Part shown: positions 10,444 to 23,828 of the stretch, piece by piece
Layout: every line of letters starts with the position of its first letter
How positions within the stretch are numbered: the first letter of the stretch is position 1
Source of the DNA: Galaxea fascicularis
Lineage: Eukaryota > Cnidaria > Anthozoa > Scleractinia > Euphylliidae
Length of the DNA: 64,000 nt
Direction of reading: 5' to 3'
NCBI GenBank assembly: GCA_948470475.1
Contig: OX419338.1
Location: 35,722,095 to 35,786,094 of the forward strand
Notes under the pieces: generated by a model
The model's database searches: none
Told to the model about the DNA's origin: nothing
The model's input: the letters and a program-made list of their open reading frames with translations, nothing else
Position numbers and translations under genes: made by a program

Positions 10444-13400
10444 TCATTATTGCCAATTTTTAACCTCCTATTCGAAACACTTTTCAATAAGAGCAACATC
10501 GTGAATTACTTAAGATGACGTTAGATCGTTCTATGTAGTTGCTAGAGGCATAACTGAACAGTCTGCGCTGACACAACTTAGTGATCCGTCTAAGATCCTG
10601 TGGCGAGAATTTGAATCGCAGAAACCTTACTTTGGGGAATGCCTTGTTATGCCTGCATTCGGCTTCACCTGAAAATGAACACGAGTCTTCCATATTTAGC
10701 ACTTCGAAGTACACGTTTTTCCGTGAACAGAAGGAATCAGGAAGGAATCACTAATGTCGAAGCTTTGCAATTCAACAGACATTCCACTCGGACGATTCGT
10801 TGGAGGGTGTTTCTTTACTTGCGGCTTCAGCACGCCAGCCGGTACGCACATCACTGAGCTCATTCAAGCTAACACGCCTCCATTGTGCTGCTTCTGTACG
10901 GCGTCAAACAAGTCAATTCACGGGTAAAGTGAAATTTTTTTTTCATTCGTTGTAGGAATTTCATAGTAGAAAGTGCATCATAAACGAGGCACAAGAAACG
11001 GCGCCAGAAAGTTAAGTTCTCGATCAAAGAAATGATCTCGATAGTCGGTACACTGACATGCGAAAAAGGTTTAATCACGGCAAACGTATTAATTAGGCCA
11101 ATTAGCGAAAAAGAAAATGAAAAAGTACTGTACAGTATATTAACACAAATGCTCGGCTCTCTATGAAACTGCTGCTACATATAGAGGGCCTTTCAGTCGA
11201 GATAGAAGCATTATAACGTAACAGTTCAAATCTAGTCTAGTTTAGTATCCAACAAAACCTCATTTTCGACGATCTTCATTGCTACTGAGCTGATAACTAC
11301 AACCATTGAACGGTACGTAAGATGCCACACCTAGATCCAAGCAAAATGAAGTCATTATTCACCTATCAGTAATTTTCCCTTTCCGTCGCCGCTAGGGAGT
11401 CCAGCGCAAATCTCTGCAATAGTTTGGTTAGCATTATTGACGTAGTATCGATAAGATAAAAGAGTTTAGATTGTATGATATTTGGGATAAATGAACGCTT
11501 CATCACGCTTTGCAAACTTTGGATTTCTTCCATGCGAGGGTGTCTGTTTCTAAGCGGTGAGTCAAGAATTTGGGTGAAACTGATATTCCTACATTCAGTT
11601 TTGCTTCTTTGCTGAATGGAGTTAACCTCGGCTGCAAATAAGAAATGTAAACTGATGTACTAGCACGCTCGAACATCAAGAGCGAAAGGAACTGTATGAT
11701 AGCAAATGGTAACTTGTCACCATCATTTAAATTTATATTCTCAGTGTATGTTGAATTGTAGCAGCAGTCGTAGCAGTGACATTATTATCAAGGTGCATTT
11801 GAAAACGCTATGTTGAATTTACGCGATATAAATAAATATTGTCAACGTTAATTGTTCTGTAAGCCGTAATTCAAACAGAGGGCAAAGTGTCTATGTTCAG
11901 AACTTCTAGACTGATTAGTTCCCAACAGAACAAACGTTTTTGAAATAATATCATGGCGGTGAGCACGTCTGGATGAAAAAAACAATCGTTAACCAAGAGA
12001 CTGAGGTTTTGATGTTGTTTGAAAGACTCACCGCGGGGCGGTACCCATTCAATAATGTCATGATTTAATGTTAAATGTTGACGTCTTAAAAGAGGAAAAT
12101 TAATGGAAAGAAAGTTGTCCTTTGTTTGTAAACTCAAGAGCTCAAACATAACATTCTCATGATACGAATCAGATAACGTTTCATGGAAAAAGTACCTATG
12201 AAATACACAATACTCCTTACATGGCCTTAATGCTCCAAAGATTGATTTCTGCGGTCAGACCGTGTGGCGTCGATTGTGAGACCAGTCTTGATGGAATAGC
12301 ATCCTGTGTGAACTGACAGGCCAAAATAAGACATGATGCATCTGTGGTTGTGACATGAGGCCCCTATCCTCTATTTTCCAGAACCTTCTTCAGTCTCAAA
12401 ATCTTTGGAGGGGGGGGGGGGGTGGGGGGGGGAAAGGTAAATTCTAATAACAGGAGATTGTAATTCTCTCTTATGCGAAGTACGTTTTTCCTTTGCAGAT
12501 TACATTGGCCTAAAAAACGCAAGATTGCTACGGGTGATTCTTCGTTACAATCTCGAATGAGACTAAGGACGGGGATTTCACGATAAACTTTGATCTGCTT
12601 AGATTGATTCTTAACTTTACAAATTATTAATAAGGAAAGACAGCCACAAGAAAGTTAGAAAGTTCCATCCACGATGTTGGCCATATAAACTTCGTGCATC
12701 AATCTCGCATTCCTTGTGCCCCATCTCCAACTGAAGTTGTGTATTTTTTCTTTGTAGGAAAATAAGGAAAACGGCAATTCCAAGGAGATCAAAAATAAAT
12801 TGTTAGGGTAACAATTTATAATAGACTAATGTGAGTCCCACTTGGTTAGTGGACTCTTGCCTGTATCTCTTTCAATCTAGAACAATTACCCATTTTGTGC
12901 GCGCTGAATTTATCGATCTTTGCGGGAGCCTCGGGTTGGCGTTGACCGTGGGGCAGAGTTATTCCACTGGCATTTGCGGCTTTTAACAAACAAAAGCCGA
13001 GAAAAAACAAATTATCCACCCTTAATTGAGATTTCTGTGTCTCGCGAATCATTCAGTTGTTTCGAAAGACACGATACTGCATATGTAGATCAGTTATGGC
13101 TGACACGTAGAAGGCTTGTTTCTAAAGACTGGAGTTTAGGTCAGCGAGGCGCGAACGCTAATGCCCTTTATAGCGTCGAGAACAGCTGGTACTCGCAGAA
13201 ACCCCATTTCTAATAAAATTACCCCTATCGGCTCGTAACTAATGAAAAAATAAAAGTTATCGCCCTAAGGGTTTAATGACAAACAGGAACTGTCCATAAT
13301 AATATTCATTTGTTTTTAATTTGTAATAAACGCCTTCTGTGTTTGTCATAGTAAACATTGTAATATGTTTTAAGAATGCTTTTTTCCCTGATTATTTTTC

Positions 13401-15813
13401 CTGTTCATTGTGTAGGCACCGTGAACAGTTGGTCATGTCTGGCGAGCTGACGGGCGTTTATGATCATTTAAGTAACCACGTTTGGTTCCTAATTTCCTAC
13501 TTTATTTCCTATTTTCACAAACCAATACTGCTGAGAAGTAAATGGATTATCAGAGGGCCATAAGTGTGGTTGATATTGAATCAAAGCATTCGTCTCGATG
13601 GTTTCATTTCAGGTTCTGCGCCGACGACAACTTTGAGACCTGATGGCAAGTGATAACTGTTTATCGGTCAAATCATTCTTTAGGCCTCATAATTATTGAG
13701 GAGTGCAATCATTCTTTTACAATGTTTTGGAAGTGTGGCCTGGCTGTTTCCCACGGTAAACTAGGTCGACTCCCGTATCGACATCAATTAAAAACAAACT
13801 CAGATGAAATAAGGACGTACCGCCTCGGCGTTTAAGTGGGTTGTTCAGTGTTCTGCAGACTACGCCTCATCAACTCCTTTGTCTCAGAATTACACGGCGT
13901 GTTCATCCATTCTGACACGGTGCAAAATTTTATTTGGACAATTTACCCGACAAGGTTTTAATAGCATCTACGTTCAAACAATCCATGGATAAAGCCGAAA
14001 ATTAAAGGCAGGACTCAACGACGCAGAAATGCTACAAATGAGTGGCTGCTTCGAGAACCACACGACGATTGATTTGGACGAAGTCAAATATTAAAACTTT
14101 CAGCAATCTACTTTGTTCAGTTTTAACTACGACTTAGTAATGATCAGACGGCGGTTGCATCTTTCGCGAAACCACTTGGAAATAAAGTCAAAATACTGAT
14201 GTCTAATAATAAGGAGTGGTACGGGAGAAATGCTTTTGACTGTCTTAGAGCGAATTCATGGGGATACAAAAATCAAAAGGTCATGACGTCATTAGCTCAT
14301 GCGCAGTGCTGCCAGTGTACACACGATCACCAGATGAAATTTAAAGAAAATTAGTCAAATCGTGCAACAAAAATATCATGCTCAATCAGTTCTCCCCACA
14401 AAGCTGTGTTTCACACGTTCGTAATTTACCTCTGCCTTCCGCATCAACGAATAATTGAGAGCGCGCTATTTACAAATCATGGTAAATCTAATCTACGTCC
14501 AATACTGACAACCGTACGCAACAGCTTTCGAAAGCAGCTTAGGTGACAGAGCCACTTTAAGCTGAGCTCAGACAGATGAATTGAAAGTTCTCTCTAAGTC
14601 AAACGTATTTCCAACTAGAAGTTGAGAACATGCATTTCACTGGACAATATGGTTCCTTCTTAAAATTGCTCGTGATCAATCAGACACACAATTGCAACGA
14701 TGTAACTGACGCGCGAGACATTGGACCGGTTCTTGTCTCTTTACATTGATAAGTTAGCGACTATTTTTCTCTACAGGAATTTAGAGATTGTCAGTTTACA
14801 TTGATTGATTTCCGTTTCACTTTTTCCGTTCCCAAGCTACGCTTGCGTACATGAAAAATATCATTCCGGAACATTCCAGCACACACTAAAGATCCCTACG
14901 ATAATTGCGAATTTTTGCAGCAAGAGACTCTGTTCACTGCCAACAATCTTTGTTGTCTTCAATGCAAAAGAACTAGGCGTTTTATTGCGTTACGAAAAAA
15001 CGTTAATTTGTTTGTAATTTCAAGAGTTCAAACATGATATTCGGAAGATGTAAGCGATTTTTTGTTTCATGACCAAACCCTTTAAGTGTTCAATATCCCA
15101 ACAAACTTGAGAGTTTGTGCAACTGCCGCTGTTATTTCAGACGATATCGATCAGTTGTTATAGTCTTGTAATGACTGTATTACAGCGTATCTTGCTCAGC
15201 TCGCAGCTTTCGATAACCAAATTGCAAACACACACTACAGTAGAGGGAGTGGCTTTCAAACTTTTTTTTTTTCATTTGAAAGAATTACCTCTTCCATATA
15301 AAATTGCTTTGGTGTTTTATCAGCTTCAAAGTATTGCGTGTGGACGCGGGCACTTAACGTGTTGCCATAGTAATTGAGAATAAACAAATAACATAAGGTT
15401 CACAATGTCCACTTGGTACGTTTTTCACTCACCGATGGATTTTTGGCCAACAATATTTTTTACATCCAGCCATTACTTTCTCTTTAAGTATATTATGATT
15501 CTATTTCCTGAATTTGGGGCTTTGTGGTGATCGCTTTTAATGCGTTTTACTTTCTTATATTCTGATTTGGTTCAGTGCTCGAAAACTGAAATAATTTGTA
15601 AAATATTAAGTTTGCGTCATTTTATTAATTCTATAAGAATTAGAAATGCAAAGATGTAAAGTAGATAAGTTCTGGTATTGAACGCAAAGTAAAAGCAATT
15701 TTCGCTAGAAGGAAGAGTGTTCTTTTATTTTTAAAGATATCAATTAAGATATGGGATTTTCGGTTGACAGTTCTTAAATAATTAAAAAGTATAATAAAAG
15801 CTATATTTCAAAT
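10444..15813. other. Long non-coding stretch, no gene seen
   Basis: About 5.4 kb with open frames of at most 97 codons and no recognisable protein domain or exon chain. A GATATAAATAAATATT motif near 11825 resembles the tail of the SINE copy at 28684-28893 and may be a solitary remnant. The G-tract at 12410-12432 is listed separately. Confidence 0.5.
12410..12432 (+). repeat. G-tract (potential G-quadruplex)
   Basis: Thirteen G, one T, then nine G on the plus strand. This is the longest G run I noticed in an otherwise AT-rich window. Confidence 0.9.
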
Positions 15814-15993
15814 GGGTGCGTTCCTTTGGGATGATCCAGATCAGGATCAATGATCCAAGATCACTCGGATTTGGTGTATAAAAGGAACCCAGGAATCCAA
15901 TCTGAGCAAGGATACTCGGTTCCTTTAGAACACCATGATCAGAACAGATCTTGGAGGATCATTGATCCTGGATCATCCCAAAGGAACGCACCC
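15814..15993. mobile_element. 180-bp MITE with long terminal inverted repeats (hAT-like termini)
   Basis: The element begins GGGTGCGTTCCTTTGGGATG and ends with the exact reverse complement. About 26 terminal bases match perfectly, and matching continues with small gaps through GGATCAATGATCC to about 47 bp per arm. The core is also rich in GATC. No coding capacity. The flanking octamers TTTCAAAT (left) and TTTAGATC (right) are only partly alike, so an eroded 8-bp target duplication, as hAT elements make, is possible but unproven. A frame running through it (15850-16053) is an accident of the palindrome. Confidence 0.85.
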
Positions 15994-17809
15994 TTTAGAT
16001 CTTTACGGGTGTGGATTGTAGACAGCTCTGTTTGTCATGACAAATTCGATTGATTCGGGACGCATGGAATGTAACACTCGAGGTTATGTAAAAACACACC
16101 ATCCTGAGTTGTTGTTTGACGTTGCACTTGGATTGCAATTTCGTCAATTTCAATATTTTTGTAGACGATTTGTCGGCGTTTGTGAGCGGCTAATTTTAAA
16201 CCAATCCAATCCAGTTAAGACATTTTTGGAAGGACGCATCAAGGACAGCTTCTAAAAGACGGCAAATACCGAAAATGAGTATTCGATCAGACGGCATCGA
16301 GTGAAAACTGACCTTGCCGAGGGGTCAGTCTAGAAATGTGTCCCATATTCTGTGAACATGTCAGACATAACCTTTCCGGATTGTTGGTCAAAGCGTGATC
16401 ATGATTTTTCACAGGAATTTAAGAAAAACGGATTTGTTCCTTACGACAAAACCAGTCCATAGAGCTGACTGTAAGCTACGTATGTTTCTGGAGGCAAGCA
16501 CCACGGTTGTGTTTCGCTATTACACGTTGAAACTTTTCCAAGTTGACGTGCAAAAATCAATGTAATTATAATTAAACTCGAAGGTTAATACAAAGTTACA
16601 ATATAAAAAAAACTATTACAAACATCCAGCGATTCTCCAAAACAGTGTACGACTTTTAGAGGCCTTAAGATGTAAAACTGTTTGAAAATTTTGTCAGACT
16701 GGAGCTCATTCATGACAAAAGTTTGTTCAACAGTACAAGCAAGGAGAGCTTGGCAAGTTTTCATTTGGAAAACGGGTTTGTCTGAGGCGTTTGTCTGAGC
16801 CTTGGGATGTGTTACTATGAGACGTAATAATAAATGTTTCAGAGTGCGTCATTGAGCACTTCAGACAATATGCAAGCCGTATACATACAAATAAATAAAG
16901 ACGTCTTTAAGTTATCTTTAGAGCAAACAAATATCAAAGTCTTTTAGTTTGATGCCCACAAGTAGTCGTTTGAAGAAGGTTGCCGCCACCTTAATAACAT
17001 AATTGAATAATTTCAGGTTTCCATGGTGCTTTAATTTGTTCACGGTATCTTTTTAAGTATTTTGAGTTATTTTGTCTATTGAGTAAATATGGTTGCGAGG
17101 AATCAATGATTGCATCAGACACTGAAGTTATTGGCATAATTGTGGCCCTATTCGGTTTTTTGTATTGTGAATGACTGTTGTTCCCGAATATCGTGTGTCA
17201 GAATATGCCGCCGCAGGTCAATTTTGTTTCAAACTTAGCAGCTTAACATTGAATATGATGAGCCAACTGATACAGAACAACGAACAGAAATGCGTTTACA
17301 AAGAAATGATAATTTACGCATGTGCTCTGCACTCTCCAATTCTACCTTAGAAAAGTAATTTTAAGGTTTCAACTTCAAACTTATGACGCCCTTGGTATCC
17401 CAGTGCGATTCTTCCCTGACCAGGTCAGCCATTACAGTAGTTGAAGATCTCTTTCAGTTTACAAATGTCCGCATTTCATTAACTTAGAGATTCTCCACTA
17501 TTGTGCGTGTTCTACTGAATGGTTTACTATTGATAAAAGATGTTAAATGAAATATCTGAGGTAAGTTATGCAAAGCGAGTGGTATGACGCAAATATCATT
17601 GAAATTGAGCAAAAATACCTTATACTGAATAGGGAATACTTACGAGCAAAGAAACAAATGGATAAACGTTTTGCTATCTTATCAACTCGAAAATCGAATA
17701 ACACGCTCAATGCGACTCAGTTTAACTAAACGATGCTTGGGGGTTTTAGGTGACTTGGTGAAGGAAAGACCAGTTAGCATTTTTCTCCGAGTATGCGCTG
17801 CTGTTTACT
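15994..17809. other. Non-coding, no gene seen
   Basis: Short open frames only; no recognised repeats. Confidence 0.45.
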
Positions 17810-18420
17810 AATTATCCTTCACTGGGTGATTTTAACTTTTCGAGTTTGCGGAATTAATGTGCGACCTTTTTTTCAATTGAAAGCTGTTGAGTGGTGATTT
17901 TTCCTTGATTGTTTTCACGATATACCAGGTGTCTCTGCCTTTCTAATGTGTTGATGGAACATTCAAGCGAAAGCTGGCTAGTAGTGCCTTCTTGTACGTG
18001 ATGCTGTATCTAACGCTGTACAAATTGGTTTTAACTGTTAAGTCTTGAAGTGTGACCATTCAGGTCTAATAGCTGTGAACAATATTTTCCCTTGGTGTGA
18101 GTTTGCTATGCTGCACAACTATTGGATACACCGACAGATACACTACGGATACACTATCCTACAAGTGACCATTGAAATTAAACCTATTGAGCAGTTCTTT
18201 TCTGTGGCTCTGCCACCTTTTTCATTTTATTATACTTTACAAGGCGGCTCCTGGGTGGTTCTAACTTTTTGAGTTTGTGGAAACCCTAAAGTAAAATCCA
18301 AAAGTATGACCATTCAAATGAAAGTGTCATGAGCAGCACCCTCCTGTGGTGCTGTTGTTCATTATGCTGAACGACTAAAGTGTTTCTAACTTTTTAGTCT
18401 CTACATCAAGGCCTACAGTG
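17810..18420. repeat. Degenerate tandem satellite, about 115-140 bp unit, about four copies
   Basis: The phrase GTGACCATTCA recurs in variant form at about 18052, 18166 and 18305, with a weaker copy at about 17862. Each is followed by a block like CTGTGGTGCTG and then GGTTCTAACTTTTTGAGT. Spacing between clear copies is about 115-140 bp. Copies are strongly diverged. A lone fragment (GTGGTTCTAACTTT) occurs near 19091. No coding role seen. Confidence 0.6.
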
Positions 18421-21400
18421 TGGGCGAACATGCTAGAAAATATATCGATTATTTAGCTAGCTTGTGAAGTAAGAAAATACCACCTTTTTAATTGTGTTTA
18501 CCACGCTGCACCAGAACGGCGTTCGACTTTGTTTGTGAGATCTGATGTAAACGAAGTCTATGAATTGTTTGAAAAAAGGTGCTCCTTTCGCCACGAAGAC
18601 AACTCATTTGCGCAAAGGAATCTTCACTATGAAATATGTTGAGTAATGCGTGCAGCTGGAGTGAAAGTGTTTCGGTTCTTGCTAAAAAAGGAACCTTTGA
18701 ATAAAGTGCATACAAGTCATCATTTGGCCAGTATATATATAATTTATTAATCACTGCTTAATTATTTTAGTTTTGGTGCACTTAGCAACCAAGGTAATCA
18801 AAGTTATTGCTGAACTTAAAATAGCAGTTGATGTTAAGAAAGAACGAAGAAGCAACTTTGCAATTCTTTTTTGTTTCTTAAGTTAACTATATCACTAATT
18901 GGGTCAAAACGCTGACGTGTTAATTTTTCTACTTTTTCAACCAAAATTCTTTGTTTGCCCCATTTCCTGTAGCTGTAATATTTTGTCTCTCTCAATGTTA
19001 AAAACAGGAATAAAAAAGTGCAACAAACTGATTGCACGGACGTCATTGGTAAAGATTTTCCTCCATTGTGCTCAGCACAGAGCTGTTCAAAGTGGTTCTA
19101 ACTTTACAATCAATACTATTTGTTTTGTGATATTTTTCAAAACTAACTTCTGGCGTTTTGATCAATGTCTTTCTTGCCAGCACTTGCCACTTTTTGAATC
19201 GACTTATATAGGTAGCTTGAAGACCAAAATGAATAACGCAAGAGCTAAAGCTCTAAAGTGTTTGATGGGCATCAAGACATCCTTTTATTAAACCCCTCTG
19301 AGAGAGCATTCGAGTTAGTCTCGTATGGCGTTGTCTGTATTATTCAAGAATTGGTTCTTCAAACCGTTTTGTAGCTTAAGTGCATTTATCATAGCAGATC
19401 AGTATCGCTAATACAATAGATTAGTGCAGTTTTTTTAATCCTCTGTACTATGTATCGGGTCGTGTTCACTAGAACTGTTTATAAGCTTAGATATCGTAGA
19501 TAAACGTGACACCCCTCCCGGAGCTACAGAGGTTTACATTCCTTGCAAAGTGCATCAAGGAAACTTCAAGAAGGTTCTCAAAATTTGTCAAGTCTTGTTC
19601 CGTTCTGTGTAGGACGCTTCAACCAATAGAAGAAGAAATGGTAGCAATGTCACCTGATACTTTCAGGGTGTTGTGTTTAGCAAGGGTAAAGGCTAGAAAA
19701 CGCTCCTGTTCTCATAGTTTTTTGCGACGTGTGGTCAGTTTTTACAGGCACGATCTAGGTAATCTTTTAAGAGTAAACAATTTCTTGCGTGAGTTTTGAC
19801 TGTGATATCGGATTAGTCTTCCACTGATTGGTTAATTGTTCCTAAGGCACGCGAAGGTTTGGAAAATTCCACTAATTTTTAAGCTGTTTTCCAGAGAGTT
19901 GCTTCATGGCCACTTCCACCGACCAATATTTATCAGATATGCAACTAAAATGCTGGCCATGTTTTTTCAGAAACGTAATTCGTCCGTAATAAAGACAATC
20001 TTTTAACTGTAACTGAAATCACAATAGGAAACTTTAAGAATCGTTACGGTGCAAAAATTTTCATGTAATGATATTCCCCATCTTGATCTTATATAATTTG
20101 GTATTCAGTCCCATTAAAGCCATTTAAATAAACTTTTATTTGTTGTTAGAACAATAAAGCGTTTTATTTCATCAATCAGGTTTCTCCAGAATAGTTGATA
20201 CGTGCTTTTAGAGCATGTTCAGCTTCGTACGTGACACGAATGATCATAGTTACTGGAAGTCATGATACTAAGCAACACTGATAAATACACATGGAGCAGA
20301 ATGGCTAGATAGCCGAAGCTTAACCCTGAAAGTTCGCAAAACTAAAATAGCGAACAAGGTGCACGATCAGCCCACCCATTCCGGTGAAATCCGATTTCTT
20401 TTTCGGAGCCTGTTTGACAGCTTCTTCGCGTACTAAATAAATGAAACTCCACATGCAATCACCACATGTAGAAATTTCCACAGAACGAAGTTTGCATATA
20501 ATCAAGTTTATCCACTAATTCGGAAGAAGTTCTTCGCTGACTTGCTTGTTACCGCAAATAGAACGCCTTGCTGGATTCCCCGATTAAAGCAGCTTTGAAG
20601 TTGGGGTTCTATTGTCCCACGTTTTTCGTCCGGTTATATAAGCGCCTTTCCAGCGACACTCTTCATACGTTTTCATGGTTTCAGTATTTTATCAAATGAT
20701 ATTTGGAATTTTTCATGGCTTTTGGGTTTTGGGGTCCTGTAAGAGACCTGTAAGAGATTACTGTGACAAAATGCAAACCAGCCGATTTTTCTAATGGTTC
20801 GGATCATGAGCTCAACATAAAATTAATCATACCAACTCAACTCAAATTTCAGCGAATAAACTGAATTGATAACGAGTGCATTTGGCTATCATATCAAAAT
20901 GACTTGACCCTTTCAAAGTGTGTCGAGAACCTTTCGCCTTAAAATGGACATACAAAACTAATATCAAACTATTTCGGCAGCTAATTTTAGGTTTGGAATA
21001 CAGAGCTAATTACGGTGCGGTTTTTAAAAATATTTCCTTTGCTATTTTTGAACACAACCTGAAAGCCTGAGAGGCTTGAAGCGATAGTTCTCGCACAGTT
21101 TCTTTCAAAATTTAATATTTTCAGTGATAATGTGGTAGTGTGGTTGAGGTCGATGACTTAAGTTGCATTAGAAAGGTCGGAGAGATGTACAGTTGGTGCT
21201 TGGTTTAGGGCGCTGTCTATTACTGTCTAAAATGGTCTAAATTTGGCCCCCGTTTGGATCAACCATTGTATGATTGTTTGACCCATGGTGTTTTGCCGCC
21301 ACCGTGAGAAAGTTTGCCAGTTTTTGTGAAGCGATTCGCTGAAAGCACACTTACTTTAACCACAGCAAATATTTGTTTTTAAGCCGCCAGCGAGCCAATA

Positions 21401-22652
21401 TCAGCAAATTCGTTCTCGTTAAAAGGTTGTTAATCTTAGCGCATACCTAACAATAGACACCAATTGCGCCTCACATTTTCAGTCCCACGGAAAACCCAGA
21501 GAACAATATGCTTTTCACGGTTTATTTAAATACGCTAATGGTTTATTCAAAAACACGCAAAATAACATGACTATTACTCGCTCTGCTCAATAGATGTCAA
21601 GTAATAAGTTCAGTAAGCTCCATTGCAAGGACACCCAAGCGCTTTCTTTGATTGAAAAAGCAGATCGTATCATCCATGAGATTCACTGCCGAATACTCCA
21701 GATTTTAATGGGATAAGAAAGACTGGCATGATTTTGAAAGCCGGAAAAAGTACTTCAAAAAATACGGCCTCACTTCTTGTACTAATGCGTTGCCTTTCAT
21801 TAGACTAAGGGTTTTCCTGGTTTGTGGCAGGAGGGGAATGTGGTCTTACCTCTTCGTCCGTTAAATAAATGTATACATACTCACTGGTTTATTCATTGCG
21901 TTCCAATCGACCTACGAAATGTGCACTAAGCATAAAGAAATTGTAGGTCAATATTTCGCAAAACATTAATTGCTTTGTTTGTGTCACAACCGAAAAAGCG
22001 TAGAAGTAGAGAACAAATTGAAACTCCATGGAAGCTTGAACAAGGCAGTGCACGGAACGCTTTCACCTGAATGCGGGGATACTGTAATTATTAAAGTGTA
22101 CTTTGCCAGATCGACTGCATCCTTGCAAACAATAGAAGTTCCTTGTGCCACCCACTAGGAAAATAACAAACAGAGATGTGTTTTGACAGGAAATTATAGT
22201 GGGGGTAATGTATAACTCTTGTTAGTGACAACCGCAAACAATAGGGGCGTGGATGTTAATTAACACAAGTCTAAATGCGATTATATCGTCGTATTTTTTA
22301 AACATCCGACCAGTTCTTGGCGGCCCCATGCGCTGGATCCACTTTGATTGAAATATTCACACGAACGCGGAAACGACTACTCGCGCATAGGCGGTAAGCA
22401 CCCTATTTAGTAGCTACGTGATGATATCGATGTCTCGGTGGGGAAGGAATTAGAGTGAATTCGAGCCGCCACACAAAACACAATACTGACCAGTACCATT
22501 AGCATTATTCAGTTGAAATATTGATACACTACAAGCCAATCAAATCTCAATACAAAAATCCCACTCGATACAAAAGCAAGCAACGCCGGAGTACCAGCAG
22601 AACCTTAACAGACTCAACACAAGTAACTTCATCGTTGTCAGACTTAGAGATC
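18421..22652. other. 5' flank of FoxQ2; no gene seen
   Basis: About 4.2 kb upstream of the forkhead gene. Open frames are short (130 codons at most, 18899-19291, no recognisable domain). A pyrimidine-poor acceptor-like TTCAG at about 22507-22511 just upstream of the coding region leaves room for a 5' UTR intron, but I cannot show one. Confidence 0.4.
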
Positions 22653-23675
22653 ATGATTTCGTCAACTGAAGTCGGCGGATCTGCCTTCACCCCGGTTTCA
22701 ATTCCCAAGTCACCATCAAATGAGGTCGATGAAGACAGAGACGCTGATATTCACTGGAGCAACAGTAATCCAAGCCAGATACCTTTTTCTCGCCATCTCT
22801 GGTCAGTCTGGGGTCCATATTCTCCTACGTTTGGTCCCTCGGCCATGGATCACGTTCTCAAGCCTTCAAGCCCACCACTTTGGCCTATCTGTTCATTGGG
22901 AGGCCCCGCGTATCCCTCATTTTGGAAGGAGCGATTCCACCAATTCAGATTCGGTTCGTATTCCGACGAAGAGAAGCCAAGTCAGTCATACATTGGACTT
23001 ATCGCTGAGGCGATCCTAAGTTCACCAGAAGAAAAACTTATCTTGAGTGACATCTACAACTACATCCTCAGCCATTATCCTTACTTCAGGAACAAAGGCA
23101 CTGGGTGGAGAAATAGCATTCGCCATAACCTTTCGTTGAACGACTGTTTTGTCAAAGCCGGCCGCAGTCCTAACGGAAAGGGCCATTTCTGGGCGATCAG
23201 CTCCCTGTATTATGACGACTTCCGACGCGGAGACTTCAGGAGAAGAAGAATACAGAAGCGTTCACACAAAAGCAGAAGAACGTCCAGCGAGTCATCTAAA
23301 GAAGATGTTGTCATCTGCAAGGCCGAGAGTACCGAAGAGGTGGGAAAAGGCACTGAGGAAGCTGACGAGGTTCTTGAATGCTCAACAACCGATTGTGCTG
23401 ATCAGAAGGACGAGGACGTCTCAGAGAAAGTTGAAGTGTCTCAAGAAAAGCGCAAGTCATTTGACATGGCAAGTCTCTTAGCCCCAGATAGAGGACAGCG
23501 GCAAGCGGGCCTCCTTCTACCGGTATATCCCAGACACTTTGAGCCGAGTCTTGTGTACAACTCGTATCCGATGCATTCCGGCGAATATATTTCTCCATCG
23601 CCCGCCTTTGACCGGCTTCATGCATCAGAACCAACCAGACTTATCTTTCCGTACAACTACAGGCTTGCCTGCTAA
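22653..23675 (+). CDS. foxQ2: Forkhead-box transcription factor, FoxQ2 type
   Basis: The product is a 340-residue nuclear DNA-binding protein. The forkhead (winged-helix) domain spans about residues 108-200, with SYIGLIAEAIL, LSDIYNYIL, the recognition helix WRNSIRHNLSLNDCF and GKGHFWAI. The domain ends in GDFRRRR, which is characteristic of FoxQ2. The region just after it is strongly basic (likely nuclear localisation) and then acidic and Ser-rich. SFDMASLLAP at about 269-278 matches an EH1-type motif, by which forkhead proteins recruit Groucho corepressors. The open frame runs on upstream without an ATG as far as a TTG at 22521, so I use the ATG at 22653, the first in frame. No intron is needed. 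In cnidarians FoxQ2 genes act in aboral/apical patterning and in neural or sensory cell fate; this gene's own role is inferred. Paralogue identity within the FoxQ2 group is not settled. Confidence 0.9.
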   Translation: MISSTEVGGSAFTPVSIPKSPSNEVDEDRDADIHWSNSNPSQIPFSRHLWSVWGPYSPTFGPSAMDHVLKPSSPPLWPICSLGGPAYPSFWKERFHQFRFGSYSDEEKPSQSYIGLIAEAILSSPEEKLILSDIYNYILSHYPYFRNKGTGWRNSIRHNLSLNDCFVKAGRSPNGKGHFWAISSLYYDDFRRGDFRRRRIQKRSHKSRRTSSESSKEDVVICKAESTEEVGKGTEEADEVLECSTTDCADQKDEDVSEKVEVSQEKRKSFDMASLLAPDRGQRQAGLLLPVYPRHFEPSLVYNSYPMHSGEYISPSPAFDRLHASEPTRLIFPYNYRLAC

Positions 23676-23711
23676 ATCAGACTTATCTTGGTCAAAGAAC
23701 TTTAAGGTTGG

Positions 23712-23828
23712 AATAAACTGATTTACGTTGCTGATGGGAAGCGGTTGGCGTTTGTGGCCATGTGGAATTCAGTGCGTTTAGTGTCTTAGTCACAAGCCTG
23801 ACTAATTGACGAAATTTTGAACAATAAA
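23712..23828 (+). promoter_or_regulatory. Candidate FoxQ2 polyadenylation signals
   Basis: AATAAA occurs at 23712-23717 and again at 23823-23828, 37 and 148 bases after the stop codon. Either could direct 3' end formation. Confidence 0.5.

Noticed and set aside
22521..22652. Upstream TTG-initiated extension of FoxQ2
   Set aside because: There is no ATG in the extension; a TTG start is not expected in an animal nuclear gene. Kept as a possible upstream exon only in the findings.
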